Positions 1-8,079 of a DNA stretch of 64,000 nt are shown here, one piece after another (position 1 is the first letter of the stretch; every line of letters begins with the position of its first letter). The notes under the pieces were generated by a model. It made no database searches and was not told the DNA's origin. It saw only the letters and a program-made list of their open reading frames with translations. The stretch is from assembly GCF_014205795.1 (NCBI RefSeq), contig NZ_JACHCN010000007.1, positions 1 to 64,000 of the forward strand, given 5' to 3'. The stretch is from Rhodanobacter sp. MP7CTX1 (lineage in GTDB: Bacteria > Pseudomonadota > Gammaproteobacteria > Xanthomonadales > Rhodanobacteraceae). Made by a program: the position numbers and the translations under genes.

Positions 1-80
1 GTCTGTGCCTACGGCCAGATGCGGCTAAGGTCCCTCCACCCCGGCAAGCCCTTTCTGACTCGCCGCCGTCAAACATACAA

Positions 81-144
81 GCGACTTCAGTCGCGGTGCT
101 TTTGGCTTGAGATCAAAAGCATCGCGACTGAAGTCGCTCCCACA
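81..144. repeat. REP-like palindrome, copy 1
   Basis: The arms are GCGACTTCAGTCGC plus about 10 more bases (81-104) and their complement (114-137), giving a 24-bp stem with one G-T wobble. The right side continues into GCTCCCACA. The same element recurs at 6588-6662. Palindromes with this GCGACTTCAGTCGC core are widespread intergenic repeats in Xanthomonadales and pseudomonads. This copy lies just downstream of the minus-strand aguA gene, so it could also act as its transcript end. Nothing else is seen in bases 1-161. Confidence 0.85.
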
Positions 145-161
145 AGTGGCTTAAACCGGTC

Positions 162-1196
162 TCAGGCCAGGCCGGCGGGCAGCTGCATGGTGATGCAATG
201 CAGGCTGCCGTTCTGCCAGATCAGGGGGCGGCAGGGGACTTGCACGACTTCCCGGTCCGGGTGTGCGGTGCCGATAATCCGGGCGGCTTCGTCGTCGGCC
301 TTGTCGCCATAGGCCGGTACCAGCACGGCACCGTTGACGATCAAATAGTTCGCGTATGAGGCGGCGAGGCGCCGGCCCTGGTCGAGGATGGGTTTCGCCC
401 AGGGCAACGGATACAGCTGATAGGGCCGGCCATCGACGGTACGCAGCGCTGCCAGCTCCTGGCCCATGCGCTGCAGCTCATCGTGATGCGGATCGCTGAC
501 ATCGTCGCAGGCCTGGAACACGATGCGCTCACCCGGTGCGAAGCGCGCCAGCGTGTCGATATGGGCGTCGGTGTCGTCGCCTTCGAGATAACCATAGTCC
601 AGCCACAGCACACGTGAGGCGTGCAGGCTGTCGCGCAGGATGCGGCTCATCTCTTCACGTGACTGCTCGGGATGGCGCTGGACGAGGCAACGCCAAGTGG
701 TGAGTACAGTGCCTTCGCCGTCGCTCTCGATGCCGCCGCCTTCCAGCGCCCAGTCGATGCGCTGATGGTCGGCGTGGCCAAACACGCCGGCTTCGACCAG
801 CCCGGCAATCAGGGCATCATCCTGTTCGGCACCGAACTTGCCGCCCCAGCCGGTGAAGCGGAAATCGGTCAGCTGGAACTGGTTGTCGCCGGCCTTCAGC
901 GTGATCGGGCCGGAGTCGCGCAGCCAGGTGTCGTCATACGGCAATTCGACGAAGCGGACTTTCGCCAGATCGACGGCGGCCTTGCTCAGCTGGGCCTCTG
1001 CATGCACCCGCAGCGCGCTGTCGGCTACCACGATGATCAGGCGCTGGAAACGCGTGACGGCAGCAGCCAGGGCCACATAGGTGGTCTCCACTTCGGCCAG
1101 GCGTTCGGCCCAGTCGGTGTCGGCGTGTGGCCAGGCGATCAGCACCGCGGCCTGCGGTTCCCATTCCGCCGGCAGGCGTAGAGAGTGGACGGTCAT
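162..1196 (-). CDS. aguA: Agmatine deiminase
   Basis: This 344-residue protein of the peptidylarginine/agmatine deiminase family hydrolyses agmatine to N-carbamoylputrescine and ammonia, on the arginine decarboxylase route to putrescine. The N-terminus has the family pattern RLPAEWEPQ. The core has YDDTWLRDSGP with substrate-binding acidic residues, then EGGGIESDG. The C-terminal end NGSLHCITMQ carries the catalytic Cys in the usual G(N/S)xHCIT context. The start chosen is the ATG giving MTVHSLRL, because the upstream in-frame extension of 34 residues is Arg-rich and unlike the family, and length then matches known enzymes. In Xanthomonadales this gene is often next to an N-carbamoylputrescine amidase gene, but none is visible here; the partner may lie beyond the left edge. 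Confidence 0.95.
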   Translation of the reverse strand: MTVHSLRLPAEWEPQAAVLIAWPHADTDWAERLAEVETTYVALAAAVTRFQRLIIVVADSALRVHAEAQLSKAAVDLAKVRFVELPYDDTWLRDSGPITLKAGDNQFQLTDFRFTGWGGKFGAEQDDALIAGLVEAGVFGHADHQRIDWALEGGGIESDGEGTVLTTWRCLVQRHPEQSREEMSRILRDSLHASRVLWLDYGYLEGDDTDAHIDTLARFAPGERIVFQACDDVSDPHHDELQRMGQELAALRTVDGRPYQLYPLPWAKPILDQGRRLAASYANYLIVNGAVLVPAYGDKADDEAARIIGTAHPDREVVQVPCRPLIWQNGSLHCITMQLPAGLA

Positions 1197-1280
1197 GGAA
1201 TATCTCGGGGGGCACGAGGGCGCCAGGTCGGGCGCAGAACGGCGAATTGTACGACGAGGTTTTCGTTCCGCACACAAAAA

Positions 1281-1306
1281 CGCGGCCTGTGTCGCCACAG
1301 GCCGCG
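1281..1306 (-). terminator. Rho-independent terminator
   Basis: A perfect 11-bp stem (CGCGGCCTGTG at 1281-1291 and its complement at 1296-1306) with a TCGC loop is followed, on the minus strand, by a run of five U (AAAAA at 1276-1280). It lies 30 bases past the stop of the small minus-strand gene 1337-1687 and before aguA, so it should end that transcript. Confidence 0.85.
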
Positions 1307-1336
1307 CGGTCGGAAAATCGATTCAGCTCAAACCGG

Positions 1337-1687
1337 TCAGTTGACGGCTGTCGGATTCGTGTTGTTGCCAGCCGGCGTGTTGAGCACGGAGTGAATCACA
1401 TGACTGTGCTCGAAATACACAATGAATGTGGAGTACTCCCAACGGTTGATCTGCGGATGCTTCGCCGTATCACCGCCAGCCGGCGACAATTTGCGCAAGG
1501 GTGCGCCGTAGGTTTTTTCGACCGCGGCCATGCTCTCGCCACGGCTGGGCAGGTTCATGCTGTTTTCTTCCTGCACGCGATGCACCAGCAGGGTGTCTCC
1601 GGTCGCGCTAGCCACCTGCGGCGCGACAAAACCAGCGGTAGCGACCAACATGACGATGATCGGCAAACTGCTTGTGAACTTAACCAT
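1337..1687 (-). CDS. Small secreted protein of unknown function
   Basis: This is a 116-residue protein starting MVKFTSSLP. It has a clear Sec signal peptide: Lys at position 3, a hydrophobic stretch (IIVMLVATAGFVAPQ) and an AxA-type cleavage site near VASA. The mature part contains GDTLLVHRVQEE, then NLPSRGESMAAVEKTYGAP, and ends in a predicted beta-rich segment with IVYFEHSHVIHSVL. The pattern of a short motif with GESM..VEKTYGAP suggests the small periplasmic SmpA/OmlA-like fold, but this is only a resemblance. The upstream in-frame extension (25 residues) is rejected because it would place the signal peptide internally. It stands alone, divergent from the ABC-F gene, with a strong terminator behind it. 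Confidence 0.75.
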   Translation of the reverse strand: MVKFTSSLPIIVMLVATAGFVAPQVASATGDTLLVHRVQEENSMNLPSRGESMAAVEKTYGAPLRKLSPAGGDTAKHPQINRWEYSTFIVYFEHSHVIHSVLNTPAGNNTNPTAVN

Positions 1688-1924
1688 GGCTCCCCTCTCC
1701 AGACAAGGCTGTGTGCGGTGTCGTTGTAGCAGAAGCACCCATGCTACGCCACAACGCGGCAAGCAGAGTGTCGATTACGTGGCGCCGGTTTACACCGATT
1801 GCGACGGAATGGACATTCGGCCTGACCCGGGCGCAACCATCCGGCTCATCGAGAATACCGCGATGACGGCTATCATGGGGGGCTGCGGGCGGCTGTTCGC
1901 CCGGTTTGGACACTTTTCCTCGTA
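1688..1924. other. Divergent intergenic region
   Basis: About 237 bases lie between the start of the minus-strand secreted protein and the plus-strand ABC-F gene, so both promoters should be here. I could not pick convincing -35/-10 pairs or an operator. Confidence 0.4.
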
Positions 1925-3856
1925 ATGATTGCTTTCAGACACTTTGCGTTGCGCCGTGGCACACGCCTGCTGCTTTCCGATATCGACCTGGTGATTCAGA
2001 GCGGCTGGCGCCTTGGCGTGATCGGCCGTAACGGCTGCGGAAAATCCAGCCTGTTTGCCGCCTTGCAGGGCAAGCTGGAGGGTGATGCCGGCGAGCTGGA
2101 TATGCCGTCCAAGCTGCGGCTGGCCTCGGTGGCGCAGGAAACCCCGGCGCTGCCGGATGCCGCGATCGACTACGTGCTGGGCGGCGACGAAGAGCTTGCC
2201 GCCGTGCTGCTGGAAGAAAACGACGCCGATGCACGCGGCGATACCGAGGCGATGGCCCGCGCACATCACCGCATCGAGGAGTTGCACGGCTACGATGCCC
2301 GCGCCCGCGCCGGTCGGTTGCTGCACGGGCTGGGGTTTTCGCCCGAAACGCATGAGCGTGCAGTACACGAGTTCTCCGGCGGCTGGCGCGTGCGCTTGAA
2401 CCTGGCGCGTGCCTTGATGGCGCCGTCCGAACTGCTGCTGCTGGATGAGCCCACCAACCATCTCGATCTGGATGCGGTGCTGTGGCTGGAAGAGTGGCTG
2501 CGTCGCTATCAGGGCACCTTGCTGATCATTTCGCACGATCGCGAGTTCCTCGATGGCGTGATCACGCACACCATGCACCTCAATGACGGCAAGGCGAAGA
2601 TGTACACCGGCAACTACAGCGCGTTCGAGCGCCAACGTGCCGAGCATCTGCGTCAGCAACAGATTTCGCACGAGCGCGAGCAGGCCGAGCGGGCGCACCT
2701 GCAGTCCTTCGTCGATCGATTCAAGGCCAAGGCCAGCAAGGCCAAGCAGGCACAGTCGCGCATGAAGCGGCTGGAAAAGATGGCCGGTACCGAGGCGGTG
2801 CGCGCCGAGCGGCCCTTTAGTTTCCAGTTCCCGGTGCCGGGGCGTCTGCCCGATTCCATGCTGCAGCTGGAAGACATCACGGCCGGCTATCCGACGGACG
2901 GTGGTGAACCCAACATCATTCTGCGCGACGTTCGCTTCAGTCTCGAAGCGGGCGATCGGATCGGTCTACTTGGTCCCAATGGTGCCGGTAAATCCACCTT
3001 GGTGAAGACCCTGGTGGGGGAACTTGAACCGCTGGCCGGCATCCGCAAGTCGCACAAGGACCTGAAGATCGGCTACTTCGCCCAGCACACGGTGGAAAGC
3101 CTGCGCGAAGGCACCAGCCCGCTCGATCATTTGCAGGACAAGGCGCCGGGCGTGGCCATCCAGGTCATGCGCGATTTTCTCGGCACCTGGAATTTTGCCG
3201 GTGACCGCGCATTCGAATCGGTGGATGGTTTCTCCGGCGGCGAGCGGGCGCGGCTCGCGCTGGCGCTGATCGCCTGGGACAAGCCGAACCTGCTGCTGCT
3301 CGACGAACCGACCAACCATTTGGACCTCGACATGCGCGAGGCGCTGGCCGATGCCTTGGCCGACTTCGACGGTGCTCTGGTGCTGGTATCGCATGACCGC
3401 CATCTGCTCGGCATGGTCTGCGATAGTTTCTGGCGTGTGGCCGACGGTGTGGTGGAAAGTTTCGACGGCGACCTCGACGACTACGCGAAATGGCTGCGGA
3501 CGCGCGGTGCGGCGAACAAGAAAGCCGCCAAGGCTGGGTCGGCCGCGGCGAAGCCCGCATTCAAGCCGCCGGTCAAGGTCGAGCCGGAAGTATCGCCTGA
3601 GGAACGCCGCCGCAATGCCGCCGCCCAGCGCGAGAACGAGAAAACCTCGCGCCAGCGAGTGAAACGGATCGAAACGCGCACCGCCACCATCGACGCCGAA
3701 CTGGCAGCGCTGGAGGCCCAGCTGGCTGATCCAGCCACGTACAACGGGCCCACCCAGGAAATGATGCGGCTGGGGCAACGCCAGACCGAGCTGCGCCGCG
3801 AGAAAGAAGCGCTGGATGCAGAGTGGCTGGAATTGTACGAACGACTGGAAGCGTAG
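1925..3856 (+). CDS. yheS: ABC-F family ATPase (YheS-like)
   Basis: This 643-residue soluble protein has two tandem ABC domains and no membrane segment, the layout of ABC-F translation factors that bind the ribosomal E site. Domain 1 has Walker A GRNGCGKSS, signature FSGGWRVRLNLARAL and Walker B LLLLDEPTNHLD. A charged helical linker (ERQRAEHLRQQQ and on) follows. Domain 2 has GPNGAGKST, FSGGERARLALAL and LLLLDEPTNHLD. The C-terminus is a basic coiled coil (EERRRNAAAQRENEK to ELYERLEA). Length and the long C-terminal coiled coil fit the YheS/Uup group; YheS is favoured by length and by the start IAFRHFALRRG. It could affect stalled-ribosome rescue, but its precise role is inferred from family only. 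Confidence 0.92.
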   Translation: MIAFRHFALRRGTRLLLSDIDLVIQSGWRLGVIGRNGCGKSSLFAALQGKLEGDAGELDMPSKLRLASVAQETPALPDAAIDYVLGGDEELAAVLLEENDADARGDTEAMARAHHRIEELHGYDARARAGRLLHGLGFSPETHERAVHEFSGGWRVRLNLARALMAPSELLLLDEPTNHLDLDAVLWLEEWLRRYQGTLLIISHDREFLDGVITHTMHLNDGKAKMYTGNYSAFERQRAEHLRQQQISHEREQAERAHLQSFVDRFKAKASKAKQAQSRMKRLEKMAGTEAVRAERPFSFQFPVPGRLPDSMLQLEDITAGYPTDGGEPNIILRDVRFSLEAGDRIGLLGPNGAGKSTLVKTLVGELEPLAGIRKSHKDLKIGYFAQHTVESLREGTSPLDHLQDKAPGVAIQVMRDFLGTWNFAGDRAFESVDGFSGGERARLALALIAWDKPNLLLLDEPTNHLDLDMREALADALADFDGALVLVSHDRHLLGMVCDSFWRVADGVVESFDGDLDDYAKWLRTRGAANKKAAKAGSAAAKPAFKPPVKVEPEVSPEERRRNAAAQRENEKTSRQRVKRIETRTATIDAELAALEAQLADPATYNGPTQEMMRLGQRQTELRREKEALDAEWLELYERLEA

Positions 3857-3864
3857 AGACAGCC

Positions 3865-4788
3865 ATGAGCACCAAGCCGGAGCGATCGCTGCAACTGTGG
3901 CTGCCTGCGCTGGCGCATTTTGAAGCTGACCATCCGCTGCGTCAGTTGCTGGCTCGTGCCGATCGGCTTGCCTCGGGTACCGCCGGTTATCTGGCTGGAT
4001 TGGGTGATTATTTCCAGGGTGTCGACGCGAATCTGCCGGCGGCCGCGCTCACTCGCGAATACATCGCCGCAGACGCTACCGGCTTCACCTGGCTGTCGGC
4101 CGATCCCGCCTGGGTGCAGCCGGATATGAACGGTGTGCGATTGCTGGCTTGTGGTCAGCTGCAGTTGGAGATGGCTGATGCCCATGCGTTGGCCGAACCG
4201 CTGCGGCCGGTATTCGACGAAGCTGGCCTGCAACTGGAAATTTCCACACCGGATCGCTGGCATCTGCGACTGCCGCTGAACAGTCCACTGCCGATCTTCG
4301 CTGCACCCGAACAGGCGTTGGGCGAGGATCTGTCGCAGCATCTGCCGCAGGGCGCGGAAGGGCGCAGGTGGCGCGTCCTGCTGAACGAAATCCAGGTGCT
4401 GCTGCATCAGCATCCGCTGAATGCCGAACGGCGGGCACGTGGTCTGGCGCCGATCAACAGTCTGTGGCTGTGGGGCGGTGGTAGCTTGCCCGACCGTGTC
4501 CACAGTGATCTGAGCGGTGTGGTCAGCGATGATCTGCTGCTGAGCGCTTTGGCCAAGCGCGCCGGTGTCACGCTGCAAGCGCGGACTCCTGAAGCGATCA
4601 ACGCTGCGGTGGCAGGTTGGCTGATCGATCTGCAGGATCTTCCTGCCAGCGACATCGAATTTCGCTGGTGGCCGACGTTGAACGCGTTGCTGGCTCGACA
4701 ATCGGTCGGCCTGCATTTCGCCAGCGGTGAGCGATGGCTGCGCAAGCCGTGGCATCGCTGGCGCTTCTGGCGTGAGGCGGGCCGTTGA
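3865..4788 (+). CDS. rpfE: RpfE-like / phosphoglycerate mutase-like protein
   Basis: This 307-residue protein resembles the RpfE family of xanthomonads, often labelled 'phosphoglycerate mutase' because of remote similarity to cofactor-independent phosphoglycerate mutase. The best landmark is INSLWLWGGGSLPD (about residues 194-207), typical of the group. No full set of metal-binding motifs of a real mutase is visible, so enzymatic activity is doubtful. The start ATG at 3865 gives MSTKPERS and lies 8 bases after the yheS stop. The stop overlaps the TTG start of recJ, so the two are co-translated. In Xanthomonas the same pair sits at the edge of the rpf (DSF signalling) cluster, but the name does not prove a role in signalling. 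Confidence 0.75.
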   Translation: MSTKPERSLQLWLPALAHFEADHPLRQLLARADRLASGTAGYLAGLGDYFQGVDANLPAAALTREYIAADATGFTWLSADPAWVQPDMNGVRLLACGQLQLEMADAHALAEPLRPVFDEAGLQLEISTPDRWHLRLPLNSPLPIFAAPEQALGEDLSQHLPQGAEGRRWRVLLNEIQVLLHQHPLNAERRARGLAPINSLWLWGGGSLPDRVHSDLSGVVSDDLLLSALAKRAGVTLQARTPEAINAAVAGWLIDLQDLPASDIEFRWWPTLNALLARQSVGLHFASGERWLRKPWHRWRFWREAGR

Positions 4789-6578
4789 CTACGCCGCCAT
4801 CGAGCACGCTGCAGTTGCGCAGGCGCGATTCCAGGGGCACACCCAGTGGCTGGCCCGACTCGGTGCATCCGGTGCTGCAGCAGGTGTACGCCGCGCGCGG
4901 CGTACTCGGTCCGGCGCAGATCGAACATCGGCTGGCGCGCATGTTGTCGCCGCAGACGTTGGGTGGAATGGCGCAGGCCGTCGCGCTGCTGATCGAAGCG
5001 ATTCGAGATGACTGGACGATCCTCGTCGCCGGCGACTACGACTGTGATGGTGCTACCGGCACCGCCGTGGCCGTGCGTGGGTTGCGACTACTCGGAGCCA
5101 AGCGAGTCAGTTATGCGATACCCAATCGCTTCGTCCACGGCTACGGGCTCAGCCCGGCATTCGTCGAATCGATGCAGCCGAAGCCGCAGTTGATCGTCAC
5201 TGTCGACAACGGTGTCGCCAGTGTGGCGGGCGTGGCTGCCGCCAAGGCGCACGGCATCCGCGTCATCGTTACCGACCATCACCTGCCTGGCGAGCAGTTG
5301 CCGGCATGCGATGCGATGGTCAACCCCAATCTGGTCGATCTTGAAAGCTGCGGGCATGCAAGCCCACCTTGCGATCTTTGCGCGTACGATGCGCGCTTGA
5401 ATAAAGCGTTTCCCAGCAAGGCGCTGGCCGGCGTGGGCGTGATGTTCTACCTGCTGCTGGCGCTGCGCGCACAGTTGCGCGAGCAAGCTGCTTTTGCCAG
5501 CGGCAGCGAGCCGGATCTGTCTGTGCTGCTCGACCTGGTGGCGTTGGGCACGGTGGCCGATCTCGTCCCGCTGGATTTCAACAATCGCGTGCTGGTCGAA
5601 GCTGGGCTGCAACGTATCCGCAGCGGTCGTGCCTGTGCCGGCATCATTGCGCTGGTCGAAGCCGGCAAGCGCAGTGTGGCGACGTTATGCGCCAGCGATC
5701 TCGGCTACGCGGTCGGCCCACGTTTGAACGCGGCCGGACGGCTGGAAGACATGCGCCTGGGTGTCGAATGCCTGCTCACCGACGACGCGATGCGGGCACG
5801 CGGCTATGCCGGTGAGCTCAACGCGATCAACCTGGAACGCCGCGATATGCAAGCCTCGATGGTGGCCGAGGCGGAGTTGATCGTAGCCGGAGCGGCGTAT
5901 ACCGATGCCGTAGGCGTGGCGCTGTACGAGCCGTCCTGGCATGCCGGCATCGTGGGTCTGGTCGCGTCCAAGGTGAAGGATCGCCTGCATCGTCCGGTGA
6001 TCGCGTTTGCACCGGCTAGCGAGGACAACCCCGACGACCTGCGCGGATCGGCGCGCTCGATCTCGGGTTTCCATATCCGCGATGCGCTGGCCACGATAGA
6101 CGCGCGACAGCCCGGATTGATCGAGCGCTTTGGTGGCCATGCGATGGCAGCAGGACTGAGCCTGAAAACCCGTGACTATCCGCGTTTTGCCGCGGCGTTC
6201 GACGCGATCGCGCGCGAACTGATCGACGCAGAAAGATTGCAGGCGGTGCTCTACACCGACGGCGAGCTGCCACCGGGTGCCGCGTCGCTGGCACTGGCCC
6301 GGCAGCTGCGCCACGCCGGGCCGTGGGGGCAGGCGTTTCCCGAGCCACTGTTCGACAACCTGTTCGAGTGCACCAGCTGGAAGGTGATGGCCGAGCGCCA
6401 TCTGCGTCTGCAACTGCGCGATCCGCGCGATGGCTCATTGCACGATGCGGTGATGTTCAACGCGTATCACGGTCAACCGCCGCCGCCCCGATTACGCGCC
6501 GTCTACGAACTGGGCATCAACGACTGGCAAGGACGTGAAAGCCCGCGCCTGCTGCTGCGGCACATCGAGCCGACCTGA
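4785..6578 (+). CDS. recJ: Single-stranded-DNA-specific exonuclease RecJ
   Basis: This 597-residue enzyme degrades single-stranded DNA 5' to 3' in recombination and mismatch repair. The DHH-family motifs are present: AGDYDCDGATG (motif I, metal-binding Asp), VTVDNG (II), VTDHHLPGE (III, the DHH signature) and LGTVADLVPL (IV). The DHHA1 domain follows with PSWHAGIVGLVASK and GGHAMAAGLSL, then a C-terminal OB-like domain. The start is TTG at 4785, whose last two bases overlap the rpfE stop codon; no good ATG precedes the first conserved residues (LQLRRRDS). An extra segment with Cys residues (CGHASPPCDLC, about residues 190-200) sits in the DHH domain, as is usual in this family. Confidence 0.95.
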   Translation: MTTPPSSTLQLRRRDSRGTPSGWPDSVHPVLQQVYAARGVLGPAQIEHRLARMLSPQTLGGMAQAVALLIEAIRDDWTILVAGDYDCDGATGTAVAVRGLRLLGAKRVSYAIPNRFVHGYGLSPAFVESMQPKPQLIVTVDNGVASVAGVAAAKAHGIRVIVTDHHLPGEQLPACDAMVNPNLVDLESCGHASPPCDLCAYDARLNKAFPSKALAGVGVMFYLLLALRAQLREQAAFASGSEPDLSVLLDLVALGTVADLVPLDFNNRVLVEAGLQRIRSGRACAGIIALVEAGKRSVATLCASDLGYAVGPRLNAAGRLEDMRLGVECLLTDDAMRARGYAGELNAINLERRDMQASMVAEAELIVAGAAYTDAVGVALYEPSWHAGIVGLVASKVKDRLHRPVIAFAPASEDNPDDLRGSARSISGFHIRDALATIDARQPGLIERFGGHAMAAGLSLKTRDYPRFAAAFDAIARELIDAERLQAVLYTDGELPPGAASLALARQLRHAGPWGQAFPEPLFDNLFECTSWKVMAERHLRLQLRDPRDGSLHDAVMFNAYHGQPPPPRLRAVYELGINDWQGRESPRLLLRHIEPT

Positions 6579-6587
6579 GCCATCCCT

Positions 6588-6662
6588 TGTGGGAGCGACT
6601 TCAGTCGCGATGCTCTTGGCGGGTCTGGAGCAAAAGCTATCGCGACTGAAGTCGCTCCCACA
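6588..6662. repeat. REP-like palindrome, copy 2
   Basis: The full-length version of the element at 81-144 runs from TGTGGGAGCGAC to GTCGCTCCCACA. Arms of about 30 bases are separated by a short loop around 6620. It lies 10 bases after the recJ stop and could form the 3' end of that transcript. No U-run follows, so it is a repeat first and a possible terminator second. Confidence 0.9.
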
Positions 6663-6756
6663 GGTTTGAGGCTAGCTGCGCTTATGGGTGAGCTCGCATA
6701 GTGTTCACAGCGTCAGATTCAGACTGTGGCTCCACCTGTCCGCAAAGGAGATTGCC

Positions 6757-7128
6757 ATGATCGAACAGATCGAAGGATTGCCAGCCGGCACGTTGGGTTT
6801 TCGTGCCCACGGCCAGGTCACCGCCGCTGACTACGAACGTGTGATCGTGCCGGATGTCGAGGCGGCATTTGCGCTCAATCGGAAGTTGCGTGTGCTCTAT
6901 ATCACCGCCGCGGATTTCACCGGGTTCGATCCCGGTGCCATGTGGGACGACGCCAAGATGGGCATGCGCCATTTCAGCGGCTGGGATCGGGTGGCGCTGG
7001 TGAGCGACGTGCCATGGTTGCGCGCGACCACCTCGGCGATGAGCTTCATGATCCCCGCTGAGATCCGGCTGTTCCATCTGAGTGAACAGGACGAAGCGAA
7101 GCGCTGGATCACCGAATCAGCGGCCTGA
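6757..7128 (+). CDS. SpoIIAA-like (STAS-fold) protein
   Basis: This 123-residue protein of the SpoIIAA-like family (PF11964 type) starts MIEQIEGLPAGTLGFRAHGQVTA, with the family's beta-strand and the phrase GFRAHGQVTAADYERV. Further on are LRVLYITAADFTGFDPGAMWDD and FSGWDRVALVSDVPWL, which match the helix-strand pattern of STAS/CRAL-TRIO-like domains. Family function is not established; lipid or small-ligand binding has been suggested. The start is fixed by a strong ribosome-binding site, AAGGAG at 6745-6750, six bases upstream. It is a lone gene between the REP element and the Asn leader. Confidence 0.85.
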   Translation: MIEQIEGLPAGTLGFRAHGQVTAADYERVIVPDVEAAFALNRKLRVLYITAADFTGFDPGAMWDDAKMGMRHFSGWDRVALVSDVPWLRATTSAMSFMIPAEIRLFHLSEQDEAKRWITESAA

Positions 7129-7149
7129 CGGCGCATCCTTCCGGGCTAC

Positions 7150-7178
7150 TTGCGGATGGACGTCCAATCTGTTCTAGT
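7150..7178 (+). promoter_or_regulatory. Candidate sigma-70 promoter of the Asn leader
   Basis: TTGCGG (7150-7155), a 17-base spacer and TCTAGT (7173-7178) make a reasonable -35/-10 pair. If used, transcription would begin at about 7185, at or very near the leader-peptide ATG, so the leader would be translated without a normal ribosome-binding site. The call is by eye only. Confidence 0.35.
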
Positions 7179-7184
7179 CGGCGC

Positions 7185-7322
7185 ATGCATCCCATGATTG
7201 CCAGCTCACAGACCGTTACCGCGCTTTCCGCGCGGAGCCTTGTGCTGGCTGGCAATAACCTGGCTGGTAACAATAACAATCGCGCGAACAATAACGCCAA
7301 CTTCTGGCGGGCCTACGCGTAG
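7185..7322 (+). CDS. Asn-rich leader peptide of an asnB attenuator
   Basis: This 45-codon open frame has ten Asn codons clustered near its end: residues 24-25 (NN), 29-32 (NNNN), 35-37 (NNN) and 39. It ends FWRAYA and stops with TAG. An in-frame ATG also occurs at 7194. A peptide so rich in the product amino acid, just before a perfect terminator and an asparagine synthetase gene, is the signature of ribosome-mediated attenuation, as in trp or his leaders. When charged tRNA-Asn is scarce the ribosome should stall on these codons. No Shine-Dalgarno sequence is obvious. A minus-strand frame over the same bases is a chance antisense frame. Confidence 0.85.
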   Translation: MHPMIASSQTVTALSARSLVLAGNNLAGNNNNRANNNANFWRAYA

Positions 7323-7357
7323 CTTCAAGTTTCCGAAACACGCGAAGAAGGCCCGCC
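7306..7357 (+). promoter_or_regulatory. Antiterminator pairing of the Asn attenuator
   Basis: GGCGGGCCT at 7306-7314, inside the last codons of the leader peptide, is perfectly complementary (9 bp) to AGGCCCGCC at 7349-7357, which forms most of the 5' arm of the terminator. A ribosome stalled at the upstream Asn codons (7254-7278) leaves 7306-7314 free to pair and block the terminator. A ribosome that reaches the stop at 7320 covers it and lets the terminator fold. Confidence 0.75.
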
Positions 7358-7380
7358 CAGTGCGGGCCTTCTTCGTTTCT
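7343..7380 (+). terminator. Attenuator terminator upstream of asnB remnant
   Basis: A perfect 14-bp stem, CGAAGAAGGCCCGC (7343-7356) and its complement (7362-7375), has a five-base loop CCAGT and is followed by TTTCT. It lies 20 bases after the leader stop and 40 bases before the asnB ATG. Its 5' arm is shared with the antiterminator. Confidence 0.88.
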
Positions 7381-7419
7381 GCGTCACCGCTTTTTTATTC
7401 AACGACGAGGGGACAGGCC

Positions 7420-8008
7420 ATGTGTTCGATTTTCGGGATATTCGATCTTCTGCCAGGCGACGACCTGGCCGCGTTGCGCCGACAGGCGCTGGAGCTGTCG
7501 CAACGCCAGCGTCATCGCGGGCCGGACTGGAGCGGCGTGTTCGTCGATGCCGGGGTGATCCTGGTGCACGAGCGGCTGGCCATCGTCGACCCGGCCAGCG
7601 GCGCGCAGCCGCTGCGCTCGCGCGATGGCGAACTGGCGCTGGCGGTAAACGGCGAGATCTATACCCGACGCCATCCTGTGGCGGCAGAAGGAGCAGTTCA
7701 GCGACGGTGTCGGCTATGGCTGGATCGATGGGCTGAAGGCGCATGCGGAGCAGGCGATCAGCGATCGTGAATTTTCCGCGGCTGCCGCGCGCTACCCGTT
7801 CAACACACCGGCGACCAAGGAGGCCTACCTGTACCGGCGCATCTTCGAAGAGCATTTTCCGGGCGAGGCCTGCGCGGCCACCGTGCCGGGCGGTAAGTCG
7901 ATTGCCTGCTCTTCACCGGCCGCGCTGGCCTGGGATCCGGCGTTTGCGAACGCCGCCGACCCCTCCGGCCGGGCGGTGCGCGGGGTGCACAGCCACGCAT
8001 TGACTTGA
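7420..8008 (+). pseudogene. asnB: asnB remnant: asparagine synthetase with internal deletion
   Basis: The first about 80 codons encode the start of the class II glutamine amidotransferase domain of AsnB: Cys2 nucleophile in MCSIFGIFD, RQRHRGPDWSG, HERLAIVDP and NGEIY. At about 7662 the reading switches frame and jumps directly to the C-terminal end of AsnB: DAILWRQKEQFSDGVGYGW, FNTPATKEAYLYRRIFEE, VPGGKSIACSS and DPSGRAV, ending at TGA 8006-8008. Normal AsnB is about 550 residues, so roughly 1 kb is missing, including most of the ATP-pyrophosphatase synthetase domain. No functional enzyme can be made. The attenuator in front is intact, which suggests a recent deletion, or less likely an assembly collapse. 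Confidence 0.88.
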
Positions 8009-8079
8009 CCTGTTTGCTATCCTGTATAGCTATTTACCGACGGTGCCTTGCGCCGCCCGCAACTTCAACTGGCTGAACC

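Noticed and set aside
7109..7300. Minus-strand frame over the Asn leader
   Set aside because: The plus-strand leader, antiterminator and terminator explain the sequence. The antisense frame has no start signal or family pattern.
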